In this document: positions 42,191-52,000 of the stretch, one piece after another
How positions within the stretch are numbered: the stretch's first letter is position 1
Layout: each line of letters starts with the position of its first letter
Origin: JALYNX01 sp963749415
GTDB lineage: Bacteria; Actinomycetota; Acidimicrobiia; Spongiisociales; ZC4RG35
DNA length: 64,000 nt
Direction of reading: 5' to 3'
Assembly (NCBI GenBank): GCA_963749415.1
Contig: CAVVMG010000001.1
Span: 2,418,001 to 2,482,000 of the forward strand
Position numbers and translations under genes: made by a program
Notes under the pieces: generated by a model
Database searches by the model: none
Told to the model about the DNA's origin: nothing
What the model saw: the letters and a program-made list of their open reading frames with translations, nothing else

Positions 42191-42883
42191 ATGTTCAAGA
42201 CCCACTTGTTAGCCGCTTCCGCGCTGGTCGCCCTGATCACAGGCCTCACGGCGACCTTGGGGCCCGCGCCTGATGACAAGGCCGATGCGTTGGCGAAGGA
42301 ATCACCGATCTCCGCCGCGGTCGCCGCTTTCCAACGGCCTCCAGTGAGCGTCACCGAAGCCAAGGCCCCGTTTGTCGAGCACGACGACGACCTGTACAGG
42401 CGCCTCACCACCACCACATCCACGACCACCACGACCATCGCTCCAACCACCACCACGGAGGCCGCAACGGCCAAGGAGCAAGCGCCCAAGCCGAAGGCGA
42501 CTACCACGACGCAAGCCGAGTCAGGTGGGTACAACTCGAGTTACGAGAGCGACTTCGCCTCGCTCATCAACGGTCTCCGCTCCTCCAATGGCCAGTCGGC
42601 CCTGAGCCGGGACGGCGCACTCGACGCCGAGGCCCGAGCCTGGTCGAAGGCGATGGCGGCGGACGGTGACATATCCCACTCGAACCTTGGACGCTTCCTC
42701 CCGCCCTGGTCCACCGCCGGTGAGAACGTCGGAGCTGGCGGATCAGTTTCGGGTCTGTTCGGCGCCCTCGCCGACAGCGCGGGGCATCGGGCCAACATGC
42801 TCGGCAACTTCACCCACTTCGGGATCGGCGTGTGGGTCGACGGTTCGGGGCAGATCTGGACCACGCACGTCTTTGCCGGCTGA
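42191..42883 (+). CDS. Secreted CAP-domain (SCP-like) protein
   Basis: 230 residues: an N-terminal signal segment (LLAASALVALITGLTATLG), a Thr-rich linker (TTTTSTTTTTIAPTTTTEA) at about 75-95, and a CAP domain from 115 on. In the domain, FASLINGLRSSNGQSALSRDG, SKAMAADGDISHSNLGRF and GENVGAGGSVSGLFGALADSAGHRANML (the HRxNML CAP signature with the invariant His) are clear. CAP proteins act outside the cell, with varied roles in binding sterols, lipids or in cell-wall turnover. ATG start. Confidence 0.83.
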   Translation: MFKTHLLAASALVALITGLTATLGPAPDDKADALAKESPISAAVAAFQRPPVSVTEAKAPFVEHDDDLYRRLTTTTSTTTTTIAPTTTTEAATAKEQAPKPKATTTTQAESGGYNSSYESDFASLINGLRSSNGQSALSRDGALDAEARAWSKAMAADGDISHSNLGRFLPPWSTAGENVGAGGSVSGLFGALADSAGHRANMLGNFTHFGIGVWVDGSGQIWTTHVFAG

Positions 42884-42983
42884 CCGGGGCGACGACCTTA
42901 GGAAGTCCTTGACGGGCCACTGAGGCGTTGATGACCCCGGTGCTCGCATCCTTTGAACCACCAGAAACCATTGGAGGTTCGAG

Positions 42984-43562
42984 ATGCAGAACAGCAAGAC
43001 AACCATTCTCGGCGCGATCGTCGCTGTGATCCTGCTCATCAGCGGGATTGCCTGGGCGAGCGGCGTCGGCGAGTCGAACAGCGGGACGTTGTCGTCCGAC
43101 GCGTCAATCAGTGTCGGTCAATCCTCATCGAGCTCGATCGACGACAACAGCTCGTCGACATCCTTGGATGACGGCTCCACGTCGACCAGCGTCGATGACT
43201 CGACAACCTCGACCATCGACGACGACACCACTTCGACCACCGTAGATGACGACAACTCGACGACTTCGACCACGATCGACAACAACACCACTTCCACGAT
43301 CGATGGCGACGACAGCGCCGGGGCCATCGCAGATGGAGCGCGCAGCTACTCGGTGGACGGGGTCGCGGTCGTGACCGTGAACGTGGTCGCCGGCCAGCTC
43401 CAACTGATCGGTGTGAACCTCGAGGCGGGTTGGAACGCCGATGTCGAGAAGCAAGAGTCGGACCGAATCAGGATCGAGTTCCGGAACGGTGAGCGGGAAG
43501 CCGAGTTCGAAGTCAGGCTCGACAACGGACGCCTGCGGGTCGAGGTGGAGGTCAAGGACTGA
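42984..43562 (+). CDS. Signal-anchored protein with Ser/Thr/Asp linker, paralogue A of the pair flanking the two-component system
   Basis: 192 residues: N-terminal anchor (LGAIVAVILLISGIAW), a linker of about 75 residues of Asp/Ser/Thr (STSLDDGSTSTSVDDSTTST), and a C-terminal beta-rich domain of about 70 residues (AGAIADGARSYSVDGVAVVT, then VNLEAGWNADVEKQESDRIRI, ending LRVEVEVKD). The C-terminal domain has the same Gly-Trp/Phe...V..D..G.P..V.V.F.....R.R.E pattern as the protein at 45.6 kb. GGAGG eight bases before ATG. It lies just before the histidine kinase gene, convergent to it, so it is a candidate partner of that sensor. Function unknown. Confidence 0.6.
   Translation: MQNSKTTILGAIVAVILLISGIAWASGVGESNSGTLSSDASISVGQSSSSSIDDNSSSTSLDDGSTSTSVDDSTTSTIDDDTTSTTVDDDNSTTSTTIDNNTTSTIDGDDSAGAIADGARSYSVDGVAVVTVNVVAGQLQLIGVNLEAGWNADVEKQESDRIRIEFRNGEREAEFEVRLDNGRLRVEVEVKD
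43120..43310. repeat. Low-complexity TCGAC-rich Ser/Thr/Asp coding repeat
   Basis: DNA for the linker of the protein above, made of imperfect repeats of ACG/TCG ACC and GAC codons. It encodes a long, acidic, potentially O-glycosylated spacer. Such tracts change length easily by slippage. Confidence 0.6.
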
Positions 43563-43565
43563 CCA

Positions 43566-44840
43566 TCACCCCCGGCCGAACCACACTCTGACGACCGCCC
43601 CGCCGCCGGGGCGGTCGCTCAATTCCAGGCCACCCCCGCTCGACTCGGCGGTACGACGCGAGATGTCCAGCCCGAGACCCGTCGATCCCCCTCCACTTAC
43701 GCCACGACTCACCGGATCACCGATTGCGTAGCCCAGCCCTGAGTCCCGAACCTCGAGGACTGGCATCAGCCCATTGCTCACCTCGACCTCGAAACCGGTG
43801 CCCTCACCGGTGTGGCTGAACACGTTCTCGATGAGGGTGTCGACCACCGCGGCGATCGCATCCTCTCCCACGGCCACGCTCAGATCACCGCCACCAATAG
43901 CGACCTGGAAGGGCCGACCCTCCTCGTCGGCAAGCACCTGCCAGAACGCAGCCCGCTTGGCGACGACCGCCCCGAGGTCACATCGTCCGGGAGCTTCGTA
44001 GCGGTCCTTTCTCGCTTCCTCGATGAGTTGGTCGACCCCCTGCTCGATGCGATCGACCTGGGCCACGAGGACCGCTCTCTCATCGGGGTCGGAGACAGCC
44101 TCTGCCTGAAGACGGAGGGCGGTCAACGGCGTGCGCAACCGATGCGAGAGATCGGCGACCGCCTCCCTCTCCTCGGCCAGCAACTGATCGAGACGATCGG
44201 CCAGCCAGTTGAAGGATCTGCCCAACTCCTCGATCTCTCTTGGAGGACTGAGTTCCACCCGAGCAGAGAGGTCACCGGCGCCGAACCGGGTCGCGGTCTC
44301 GGAAAGCTGTTCCAGCGGCTCGACGAGCCGACGTGCCATCCGATCGGAGACGAACACCGCGGCGGCCACGATCAGCAGTCCCAACAGTCCGAGGAGCACC
44401 CAGGCGCGAATGACCCCCTCGGTCAGTTCTGCATCGCTGACGAACGTGGACACGATGACGGTTCCGCCCCTGACCACCACCGGCAGGGCGAGCTCCCAGC
44501 CACCCTCGACGTAGTCGGCAACGGCCCGGCCGGAGGCCGCAACCTCGGTGGTGAGGACCCGTGGCGTGGCCGAATCTCCCAGGGTGGTCCCGTCAGGGAG
44601 GATGACAACCTGGCCCGGGGGAAGCGCTCCTACGGCCTCTTCGACCGCCACCGGGTCGACCTGGTCGGCAAACGCCGCGGCGAGGGCAACCAGCGACGCC
44701 GTCGACTGTGCGCTCAGCTCCGCCTCGACCTGGGCCCGTTCGATGGCCTGGCGCCTCACCAGCAGGGCGAGAGGAACCATGAGCGACACGACCACGAGAG
44801 TGGTGATGGCAAAGCTCCACAGAGCCAGCCGCCGTCTCAT
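43566..44840 (-). CDS. Sensor histidine kinase
   Basis: 424 residues. Two membrane helices (SFAITTLVVVSLMVPLALLV near 9-28 and WVLLGLLGLLIVAAAVFVS near 150) flank an extracytoplasmic sensor domain of about 115 residues. HAMP follows, then the dimerisation/phosphoacceptor box EREAVADLSHRLRTPLTALR (His of H-box), and the ATPase with N box LIENVFSHTGEGTG and G boxes SGLGYAIGDP and GGGSTGLGLDIS. ATG overlaps the regulator gene (catca), so they form an operon in regulator-kinase order. The sensor domain sits between two exported paralogous proteins encoded on either side of the operon. Confidence 0.88.
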   Translation of the reverse strand: MRRRLALWSFAITTLVVVSLMVPLALLVRRQAIERAQVEAELSAQSTASLVALAAAFADQVDPVAVEEAVGALPPGQVVILPDGTTLGDSATPRVLTTEVAASGRAVADYVEGGWELALPVVVRGGTVIVSTFVSDAELTEGVIRAWVLLGLLGLLIVAAAVFVSDRMARRLVEPLEQLSETATRFGAGDLSARVELSPPREIEELGRSFNWLADRLDQLLAEEREAVADLSHRLRTPLTALRLQAEAVSDPDERAVLVAQVDRIEQGVDQLIEEARKDRYEAPGRCDLGAVVAKRAAFWQVLADEEGRPFQVAIGGGDLSVAVGEDAIAAVVDTLIENVFSHTGEGTGFEVEVSNGLMPVLEVRDSGLGYAIGDPVSRGVSGGGSTGLGLDISRRTAESSGGGLELSDRPGGGAVVRVWFGRG

Positions 44841-45521
44841 CAGTCGGGCGCAACCAGCTTGACGCCGACTCCGTGGACGGTCCTCAGGTATCGCGGCTCC
44901 GACGCCGTTTCCCCCAGTTTCTTTCGGAGCCAGGAGAGGTGGACGTCGACGGTGCGATCACTCCCCCCGTATGGCTCGCGCCAGACTTCGGCCAGGAGCT
45001 CGCGCTTTGTGACCACCTCACCTTTGCGCTCGGCAAGGGAACGAAGCAGGTCGAACTCCTTCGGGCTCAGATCGAGAGCGGTGCCGTCGAGCGTGGCCTC
45101 CCTCGCCGAGACGTCGATCGTCAACCCTCCCACGGTCAGTCGATCTGAGCCATCCTGCCGCGCTGCCACGGCGAAGGATGGCCCTCACCCGGGCCAGCAA
45201 CTGGGCCACGGAGAACGGCTTGACCAAATAGTCGTCGGCGCCGGCATCGAGCGTCCCGACCACCGCTTCATCGGCGCCGCGGGCGGTGATCACCATCACC
45301 GGCACCTGGCTCACTGCCCGGATCATTCGCAGCAGCTCGTTGCCGTCGAGATCGGGCAGCCCGAGGTCCATCACCACGAGTCCCGGGGCGTTGCGGACAG
45401 CCAACTCGAGCCCGTTCATGGCGGTTGCCGCGCTCTCCACGTCGTGACCCTCCGCCGCCAGAGCGTCCGCGACCAGCCTCCGGATGTCGACGTCGTCTTC
45501 GATCAGGACGATGCGGGTCAC
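44840..45521 (-). pseudogene. OmpR-family response regulator, interrupted by a +1 frameshift (probably intact in the organism)
   Basis: The receiver frame starts GTG and reads VLIEDDVDIRR, VVMDLGLPDLDGNELL with the phospho-Asp, VMVITARG and the Lys in DDYLVKPFS. The winged-helix DNA-binding part is in the next frame: LTVGGLTIDVSAREATLDG, LDLSPKEFDLLRSLA and YLRTVHGVGVKLVAPD. They meet at CGCCGTGGCAGCG near 45168-45171; deleting the T gives LRRAARQDG and one 226-residue protein, the normal OmpR length. Stop overlaps the kinase start. As a regulator with everything else in place, an error in the sequence is likelier than loss of function. Confidence 0.85.
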
Positions 45522-45623
45522 CCACAGCAGGCTATCGGTGACTCCTCGTTTGGGCCTTCGCCTTGAGGAAACCTTGACCCGCTGTTGAGCAGCATGAGTT
45601 CCGGGCTTTGGGAGAATCACGCC

Positions 45624-46124
45624 ATGAGTCGGCCCGCCCTCGTCGCGATATGGGTGCTCGCCACGGCATTGACCACGGTCGTCGCCTGGCAGATTGTTGC
45701 CGCGGCCGGTGAGCAGGTGAGCCCGGGCCCGCTGACACCGGTTGCCTCTCCGACCAGCAGCACCAGCTCGACCTCAGTCACCTCAACGTCGACAACCACC
45801 TCTTCGACCACGCCCACGACCACACCGGGACCCACCACCACCTCGACGAGCGCATCGAGCAGTTCCACCAACCCGACCACCGCAACCACGGCTCCGGACT
45901 GGCTGGTCAAGTCGATCCCAACGTCCGGGGGGACTGTGGTGGTCAGCTACCGCCCCGATGAGGTGGTGCTCGATGCTGCCACCCCTGCGCCGGGGTTCGC
46001 GGTGGAGGTCGACAAGGAAGGGCCACCGGATGTCGACGTCGAGTTCGAAAGCGAAGAGTTGCGGGTGCGGGTCCGAGTGGAGTGGGACGACAGGTTGGTG
46101 GTCGAAGTCGACGAGAACAACTGA
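45624..46124 (+). CDS. Signal-anchored protein with Ser/Thr linker, paralogue B of the pair flanking the two-component system
   Basis: 166 residues. N-terminal anchor (AIWVLATALTTVVAWQIVAA), a Ser/Thr/Pro linker of about 60 residues (TSTSTTTSSTTPTTTPGPTT), and a C-terminal beta domain: PTSGGTVVVSYRPDEVVLD, GFAVEVDKEGPPDVDVEFES, LRVRVRVEWDDRLVVEVDENN. This domain parallels the last 70 residues of the protein at 43 kb. Both flank the kinase-regulator operon and diverge from it on one side. An extracellular ligand- or pressure-sensing role is inference. The ATG is chosen over upstream in-frame starts because of the fit to the membrane helix. Confidence 0.6.
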   Translation: MSRPALVAIWVLATALTTVVAWQIVAAAGEQVSPGPLTPVASPTSSTSSTSVTSTSTTTSSTTPTTTPGPTTTSTSASSSSTNPTTATTAPDWLVKSIPTSGGTVVVSYRPDEVVLDAATPAPGFAVEVDKEGPPDVDVEFESEELRVRVRVEWDDRLVVEVDENN

Positions 46125-46559
46125 TCAGCAGATGAGGGCGTCTCTACCGGTCTGCTCCTCGCGGACCCGGCCGACCAGATGCTCGATCATCTTCCATGCC
46201 ATCTCGGGATGGTCCTTGAGCAACGGGCGGAACTCCCACTTGGAGAGAACCACCGTGGTCAGGTCCGAGTCGGCGACGACCGTTGCCGAACGCGGACCGT
46301 CGTCTACCAGTGCCATCTCCCCGAAGAACTCACCAGGGCCCAGCTTGGCGGCGGTCCGCCCGTGGCGGAGGACATTGGCCTTGCCCTCGAGGATGAGGTG
46401 GAACCCGATCCCGGCCCGGCCCTCGTCGATCACGACATCGCCGGCGACGTGGAAGCTCTCCTTGGTCCGGTCCAGGACCTTCTCCAGGTCCTTTTGCGAG
46501 AGATCGTTGAAGAGCGGCACAGACCCCAGCCTGTCCAGCTTCTCCTTCTTGGTGACCAA
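46125..46559 (-). CDS. Cyclic nucleotide-binding domain protein
   Basis: 144 residues, one cNMP fold. The phosphate-binding cassette is GPGEFFGEMALVDDGPRSATVV (the FGE..L......RSAT motif), and LFNDLSQKDLEKVLDRTKES is the N-terminal helix. DEGRAGIGFHLILEGKANVL is the beta barrel. No effector domain follows, so it is a stand-alone binder that may act on a partner. A large class III cyclase is encoded 3 kb away, which could supply the ligand; that is inference. TTG start with GGAGG six bases upstream. Confidence 0.83.
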   Translation of the reverse strand: MVTKKEKLDRLGSVPLFNDLSQKDLEKVLDRTKESFHVAGDVVIDEGRAGIGFHLILEGKANVLRHGRTAAKLGPGEFFGEMALVDDGPRSATVVADSDLTTVVLSKWEFRPLLKDHPEMAWKMIEHLVGRVREEQTGRDALIC

Positions 46560-46629
46560 GTGGTGCCTCCGGGTAGTGCTCGCAGGCGATGATATCCGGC
46601 GACCGAGAGGTCCCGCCGACTGATCTCCC

Positions 46630-47349
46630 TCAGGGGGTCGGCGCCCGGCGCCTCTTCTCGATGAACTCCACTATCCAGTCGGCAAGGTTGTCCCCGTCGG
46701 GCTCCTCGCCAAGGGAGCGCATCCCGGCGTCAACGGTCTCGCCGGGAATGATGGTGCCCCGTCGCGACTCCATGAGAGCCGCCGAGTATGAGGTCTCGAA
46801 CTCGGGGTGGCCCTGGATGCCGAGCATCGTCGACCCCACGCCCAGCACCGACACCGGGCAGTGCTCGTTCCAACCCAGGACCTCTCCGCCGGGGGGCAGC
46901 GCTGCCACCTGGTCCTCATGGCTGGTGACCACCCGGTATGAATGCCCCCAACCGAGATCCCCGGAGACCTGGACCTCTTTCACCCCGACGCCCCACCCCC
47001 GGTCCGACTTGACGACCGTGCCCCCGAGCGCTTTGGCGATCAACTGGTGGCCGAAGCAGATCCCTATGAAAGGGACCCCGGCATCCGCGGTCTCCCGGAC
47101 GAATGCCTCGAGGTCCCGGATCCAGGATTCGTCTTCGTTCACCGAGTGCCGGGATCCGGTGGTCATCCAGGCATCGGCCTCATTCGGGTCCGCCGGGAGA
47201 TGGCCACCTATCGCGTCATAGGCGACCACCTCGACCTCTGGATGGTGCGAGAACAGGCGCCGGAACATGTCTTCGTACTCACCCGAGATCTCCAAGAACT
47301 CGGGCCGGACATGGTCGCAGACGAGGAGGCCGATCTTCACGGCGCCCAT
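46630..47349 (-). CDS. Class I glutamine amidotransferase (GuaA-type) domain protein
   Basis: 239 residues. The nucleophile elbow is PFIGICFGHQLIAKALGG with Cys in GICFGHQ, and the His-Glu pair is in MLGIQGHPEFETSYSAALM. This is a stand-alone class I domain like the gamma-glutamyl hydrolase-like amidotransferases of unknown partner; no synthetase domain is fused. A role in hydrolysing gamma-glutamyl compounds (as PuuD in putrescine catabolism) is possible, but it lies 6 kb from the amine cluster. ATG start. Confidence 0.78.
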   Translation of the reverse strand: MGAVKIGLLVCDHVRPEFLEISGEYEDMFRRLFSHHPEVEVVAYDAIGGHLPADPNEADAWMTTGSRHSVNEDESWIRDLEAFVRETADAGVPFIGICFGHQLIAKALGGTVVKSDRGWGVGVKEVQVSGDLGWGHSYRVVTSHEDQVAALPPGGEVLGWNEHCPVSVLGVGSTMLGIQGHPEFETSYSAALMESRRGTIIPGETVDAGMRSLGEEPDGDNLADWIVEFIEKRRRAPTP

Positions 47350-47364
47350 TCTCGCACTGTGCGA

Positions 47365-48489
47365 TCAGGACTCGATCGGCAGCATGTCCCAGACTTGATG
47401 GTCGCCGTAACCCACTGGCATGGAGACCACGTCGACGGGTTCACCGTTCTCGGCCGAGTTCCAAAACACCTTCAGCGTGACCGGGGTTTCCGCGAAGTCG
47501 AAGTCGATGTGGAAGTTGTAGCCGCCCCAGCACCCGGTGCCGCAGGTGGCGGTGGTGAAGTCCTCGTAGACCACGTTCCCCGCCTCGTCGACCAGTTGCA
47601 TGCTCACCGTGGCCTCGAAGACATTGGCGAACCCGGTGATGTTGAGTGGAGAATCCCCGCTGACCGCGGCCGCGGAATCCACGATCACCGAGTTCAGCTG
47701 ATCGAGGAAGGAATCCGGGCCCACCGGGTCGCTCAGGTCGAGACCTTCACTCCCGTACTGGGTTATCGGGTCTCCACCTGCCGTGAACACCACCTCGGTG
47801 AACCCACCTTCGCTGGTGACGGTGAAGATCAGTTGGTTGAGCATCGTGAAGTCGGCCAGAGCGCCGCCCGCGCCGTCGACGAATGCCTCGTTCATGTCGA
47901 CCGTGATCCGATGGCCCTCCGGGTCTCTGTCGACTCCAAGCACCTCGACCGGCGCCGGGATCACGTTGCTGAAGTCGTTGGGCAGGATCAGATCGTCCCT
48001 GGTGAGGAGGCGCAATGCCGCCATCTCATCGGAGTCCTCGGGCAGGGCCTCGGAGACCGAGAGGAACGGCACCACGGCAGGATTCCCGGTGAACGAGTTC
48101 TCCGGCTCACCAACCAGGAAGATCACCACGTTCCGGCGCTCGAGAGCTGGTCCAACACTGGTCGTCGTCTCCGGAACCGTGCTGGTTGTCGCCGGACCGG
48201 GATCGGTCGTGGACGGCGATGGCTCGGTGACCACCGTCGACGGCAGGGTGGTGGGCGTCGGCGCGGTGGTGGCCACCGGCTCCTCTCCAGCCCCGGTGAA
48301 GAGCAGGATCGGGATCCCGACCAGGAGGAGCACCGCGAGTGCGGCGCCGGCGAACATCAGCACCGGCCTCGGCTTCGATTCATTGCGTTGTGTCACGACG
48401 TTCTCCTCAGGGAAGGGCGGTGGCTCAGGCGACATCGCCACCACACGGTCTGCCAGTTCTCTCATCTTGCGGTCGAAGTCCTCGCTCAT
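47365..48489 (-). CDS. Membrane-anchored GerMN-Gmad2 domain protein, paired with ECF sigma factor
   Basis: 374 residues. The cytosolic N-terminus (DFDRKMRELADRVVAMSPEP) of about 45 residues, one membrane helix (LMFAGAALAVLLLVGIPILL) and a Thr-rich linker lead to extracytoplasmic domains. A GerMN-like domain covers about 125-235 (RRNVVIFLVGEPENSFTGN) and a Gmad2-like beta domain about 265-374 (SPLNITGFANVFEATVSMQL). The ATG overlaps the ECF sigma gene stop (ATGA), so it could be a sigma regulator (the short cytosolic part could bind sigma). GerMN/Gmad2 is best known from spore germination and LpqB. That it regulates the sigma factor is inference. Confidence 0.72.
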   Translation of the reverse strand: MSEDFDRKMRELADRVVAMSPEPPPFPEENVVTQRNESKPRPVLMFAGAALAVLLLVGIPILLFTGAGEEPVATTAPTPTTLPSTVVTEPSPSTTDPGPATTSTVPETTTSVGPALERRNVVIFLVGEPENSFTGNPAVVPFLSVSEALPEDSDEMAALRLLTRDDLILPNDFSNVIPAPVEVLGVDRDPEGHRITVDMNEAFVDGAGGALADFTMLNQLIFTVTSEGGFTEVVFTAGGDPITQYGSEGLDLSDPVGPDSFLDQLNSVIVDSAAAVSGDSPLNITGFANVFEATVSMQLVDEAGNVVYEDFTTATCGTGCWGGYNFHIDFDFAETPVTLKVFWNSAENGEPVDVVSMPVGYGDHQVWDMLPIES

Positions 48490-48956
48490 GACAGCCACTC
48501 CTCGAGACGCTTACGGGCGCGAGCCAGATGCCGTTTCACGGCACCGCTCGAAATCCCCATTCGTTCCGCTACTGCCTCCACCGGGAGATCCCCCCAGTAG
48601 GTGAGCAGCACGGCTGCCCTCTGTTGCATTGCGAGCCGGTCCACCGCTCGGAGCACGTCCACGTCCACGTCTTGGGCGGGAATCGCCTCGGGCCCAGAGG
48701 TCTGCAGCTCTCTGAGGCGTCGGGACAACGTGCTCCGATGGTGGTCGGTCGCCACGCTGAGCACCGTTCGATAGAGATAGGCCCTCTTGTTGCTCACATC
48801 GGGCCAGCTCCTGGCGGAGAACGCCTTGAGACAGGCATCGGTCACTACGTCCGCAGCGTCGAAAGGCCCGACCAGACCAGTTGCGTATCTGGTGAGCTCC
48901 GCGGCGTAAGACCGGTACACCTGCTCGTCGTCCATCACACCCGTAACGGCGATCAT
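48486..48956 (-). CDS. ECF-type RNA polymerase sigma factor
   Basis: 156 residues with only regions 2 and 4. Region 2 is DEQVYRSYAAELTRYATGLV to NKRAYLYRTVLSVATDHHRS, and region 4 is LAMQQRAAVLLTYWGDLPVEAVAERMGIS, with the helix-turn-helix SSGAVKRHLARARKRLEEWL. The protein directs RNA polymerase to a small set of envelope or stress promoters. ATG start; a second ATG seven codons later is possible. It overlaps the GerMN/Gmad2 gene downstream and is divergent from the cyclase gene, with about 110 bases between the starts. Confidence 0.85.
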   Translation of the reverse strand: MIAVTGVMDDEQVYRSYAAELTRYATGLVGPFDAADVVTDACLKAFSARSWPDVSNKRAYLYRTVLSVATDHHRSTLSRRLRELQTSGPEAIPAQDVDVDVLRAVDRLAMQQRAAVLLTYWGDLPVEAVAERMGISSGAVKRHLARARKRLEEWLS

Positions 48957-49069
48957 GCCGTTGAGACGGAGCAGAACCCGGGATTGGGTGACACCGATCT
49001 GGGCTCAACCCCTCGGTAGCCTTTTCCCATGGAGTCATCGCTGGCCAACGTCCCGGGTCATCGCAGCTG

Positions 49070-52000
49070 ATGAACTGTCCGCAATGCGGGCGAAGTAACC
49101 CCGAAGGATCCCAATTCTGCGCGGAATGCGGGGCGAGCCTCTCCGGGGCATGCCGCAACTGTGGAGCAAACCTTCCCGCGGATGCCCGGTTCTGCCCTTC
49201 CTGTGGACGCCCGGTGGATCAGGTCGACGGTAGAACCGAGGAGAGGAAGGTGGTCACGATCCTCTTCGCCGATGTGACCGGGTCGACCGGGCTCGGTGAG
49301 CGGTTCGACCCCGAAGACCTGGCTCAGGTGATGAACGCGTACTTCGAGGCGATGCGCACCGAGATCGAAGCCGAAGGGGGAACGGTTGAGAAATTCATCG
49401 GTGATGCAGTGATGGCGGTGTTCGGAGTTCCCGTTGCCCACGAGGATGATCCGGCCCGGGCGCTTCACGCCGCACTGAAGATGCTGGACCGGCTGGTCGA
49501 GGTGAACAAAGAGCTGACTGAGAACCAGGGAGTAAGCCTTCAGATGAGGGTCGGCGTCAACACCGGCGAGGTCCTGGCCAACACCAATCCGCAACCGGGG
49601 CAGCCGATGGTCACGGGCGATGCAGTGAACGCCGCAGCCCGACTCCAGACCCTGGCGAATCCGGACCAGATCCTCGTCGCGGAGCGAACCGCACATGCGG
49701 TACGGCGATTCAACTTCAACGAGATCGGCGAGCTCCAACTCCGTGGCAAGGCGGTCCCGGTCACCGCGTTCGAATTGATCGGCCGGGAAGCGGGAGCTTC
49801 GGAAAGGGGGATCCCGGGTCTGATCGCGCCCATGGTTGGAAGAGACTCAGAACTCGCATTGCTCCAGTCGGTATTCGAGCGAACAGCCGGTGAACACCGG
49901 CCCAACCTGGTGACCCTCTACGGGGTAGCGGGAGTGGGCAAGAGCAGGCTCACCAGGGAGTTCATCGACTGGGTGCGGCGCACCGAGCCGACTCCGACGG
50001 TAGTTGGGGGGCGTTGTCTTCCTTATGGGGACGGGGTGGCGTACTGGCCGCTGGCCGAGATCCTCAAGGATGTGGCCGGAATCCGGGACAGCGACTCGAC
50101 GACAGAGGCCTTCGATCGGATCACAAGCCTTGGAGAACGCATCCTGACCCCGGAGCTGACAAGCGACCGGCCGGCGACAGTTGCCGCGCTAGCGCACACG
50201 ATGGGGGTCAGCGATCCCCGCTATCCCTTTGCAGACATCGATCCCCGCGAGATAAGGGCGAGGACCAACGCAGCCTGGCGATCACTCTTCACCGCCCTCG
50301 GCGAGACGGGACCTTTGGTTGCCGTCGTAGAAGACATCCACTGGGCCGATCCGGCCTTGCTCGACATCCTCGAAGAGCTCACCGAGAAGGTTTCGGGACC
50401 CCTACTCATCATCTGTCCGGCCCGGCCCGAGCTCACGGATCGGCGTTCAGCGTGGGGTGGAGGGCGGCGAAATCACACCTCGATCTTCCTCGACCCCTTG
50501 ACCCCCGAGGAGTCCGACGACCTTGTCGGGGCTCTTCTCGCCATCGCCGATCTTCCGGAGACGGTGAGACAGGCGATGATGGAAAAAGCGGAAGGCAATC
50601 CGTTCTTTCTCGAAGAGATCATCCGCCACCTGATCGACCAAGGTCACCTCGTCCGCCACAAGAACAACTGGCGGGCGGGCCCCGACCTTGATCGCATCGA
50701 GATCCCGGACACGATTCAAGGTGTACTGGCCGCTCGGATCGATCTGCTGGACACTCTCGAGAAACGAGTCCTCCAGCAAGCTGCCGTGGTAGGCCGCACC
50801 TTCTGGCCAAGCCCTGTGATGCGCCTGCTGGACGGTGACGGAGATGAGATTGGCGTCATCCTGGAGCATCTCGAAGAGAGGGAGTTGATCCAGTCCCGGC
50901 TCGGTTCTGCACTGGCCGGCGAGCCCGAGTTCATCTTCAAGCATGTCCTGACGCGTGAGGTCGCGTACGAGAGCCTTCCTCGTCGGGACCGTGGCGCGGC
51001 GCACGCCGCTGTCGCCACCTGGATCGAGGATTCGACCGGCGACCGGGGGACGGAGCTGGTCGAGCTACTCGCCTATCACTGGGGTGAGGCATTCCATGCC
51101 GCTGAGGATGACCCGCGGACGACGACCGAGCACATCGAGAACCTCCGAGCGCGATCATTCGTGGCAACTCTGGCGGCGTCCGAGGCTTCGCGGGGAAGGG
51201 CAGCCATCGAACGTGCCACCAAGCTCGCGGAGAAGGCAATCACTTTGTCTCGACTCCCGTTGGAACGGGCGAGCGCGATGAACGCTATGGGCATGGCGGC
51301 CCTCTCCAATTACGACGGGGACGCTGCCTGGTTCTCTCTCAAGGAAGAGGCGGATCTTCTCCTGGCCAATGCTCCGGATGAGCGACGGCAGATAGCACGC
51401 GCCTGCGCCCGGGCAGTTGAGACTCCGACCCGGTGGCCGGGATCCATGAAGACGTTGATTCCGGAGGATGAGGTGACCCGCTACATCGACATCGGGCTCG
51501 CCAGCCTCGACCCCGGCGATGAGAGCGAGGAGATGGTCCGATTGCTCCTCGCCCGCTCCATGGGTCTATTCGCCGGATGGCAACCCGATGAGGCCCAGTC
51601 CGAGATCATTGAGAGATCCAGAGCAGCAGCGGAGCGAGCGGTCGACATCGCTGAGGCCATCGGCCGGGTTGACCTCGCCTCCGCGGCATTGGATGCGGTG
51701 GGCTCAGTCGAAGCAACTCTCGGGAACTACCGGGCCTACACGGAAGTCCTCGACCGCCGTCTCCCGCTGCTCGATCGGATGGCGAATCCCTGGGAGATCG
51801 GGGATGCCCTGGCCATGGGGGCTTGGAATTTCGCCTACATCGGGGACTATCGCCAGGCACGCATGCTCGCCGAACAGGGCGTTGCCGGGGCAGAGGGTGA
51901 GGCTCTCGGCGTGACAGTGCACAACACGGCCTGGCTCAGCTATGCCGAGTTCTGGTTGGGCAACTGGGACCGGATTGTCACCGACCTCGCCTCCCGGGTG

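Noticed and set aside
43120..43310. CRISPR-like or tandem repeat array
   Set aside because: Repeats are imperfect, in frame and encode a Ser/Thr/Asp linker; there are no spacers.
43593..43616. 10-bp stem-loop near the kinase stop as a terminator
   Set aside because: It lies inside the kinase coding region and encodes its conserved C-terminus; GC-rich coding explains it.
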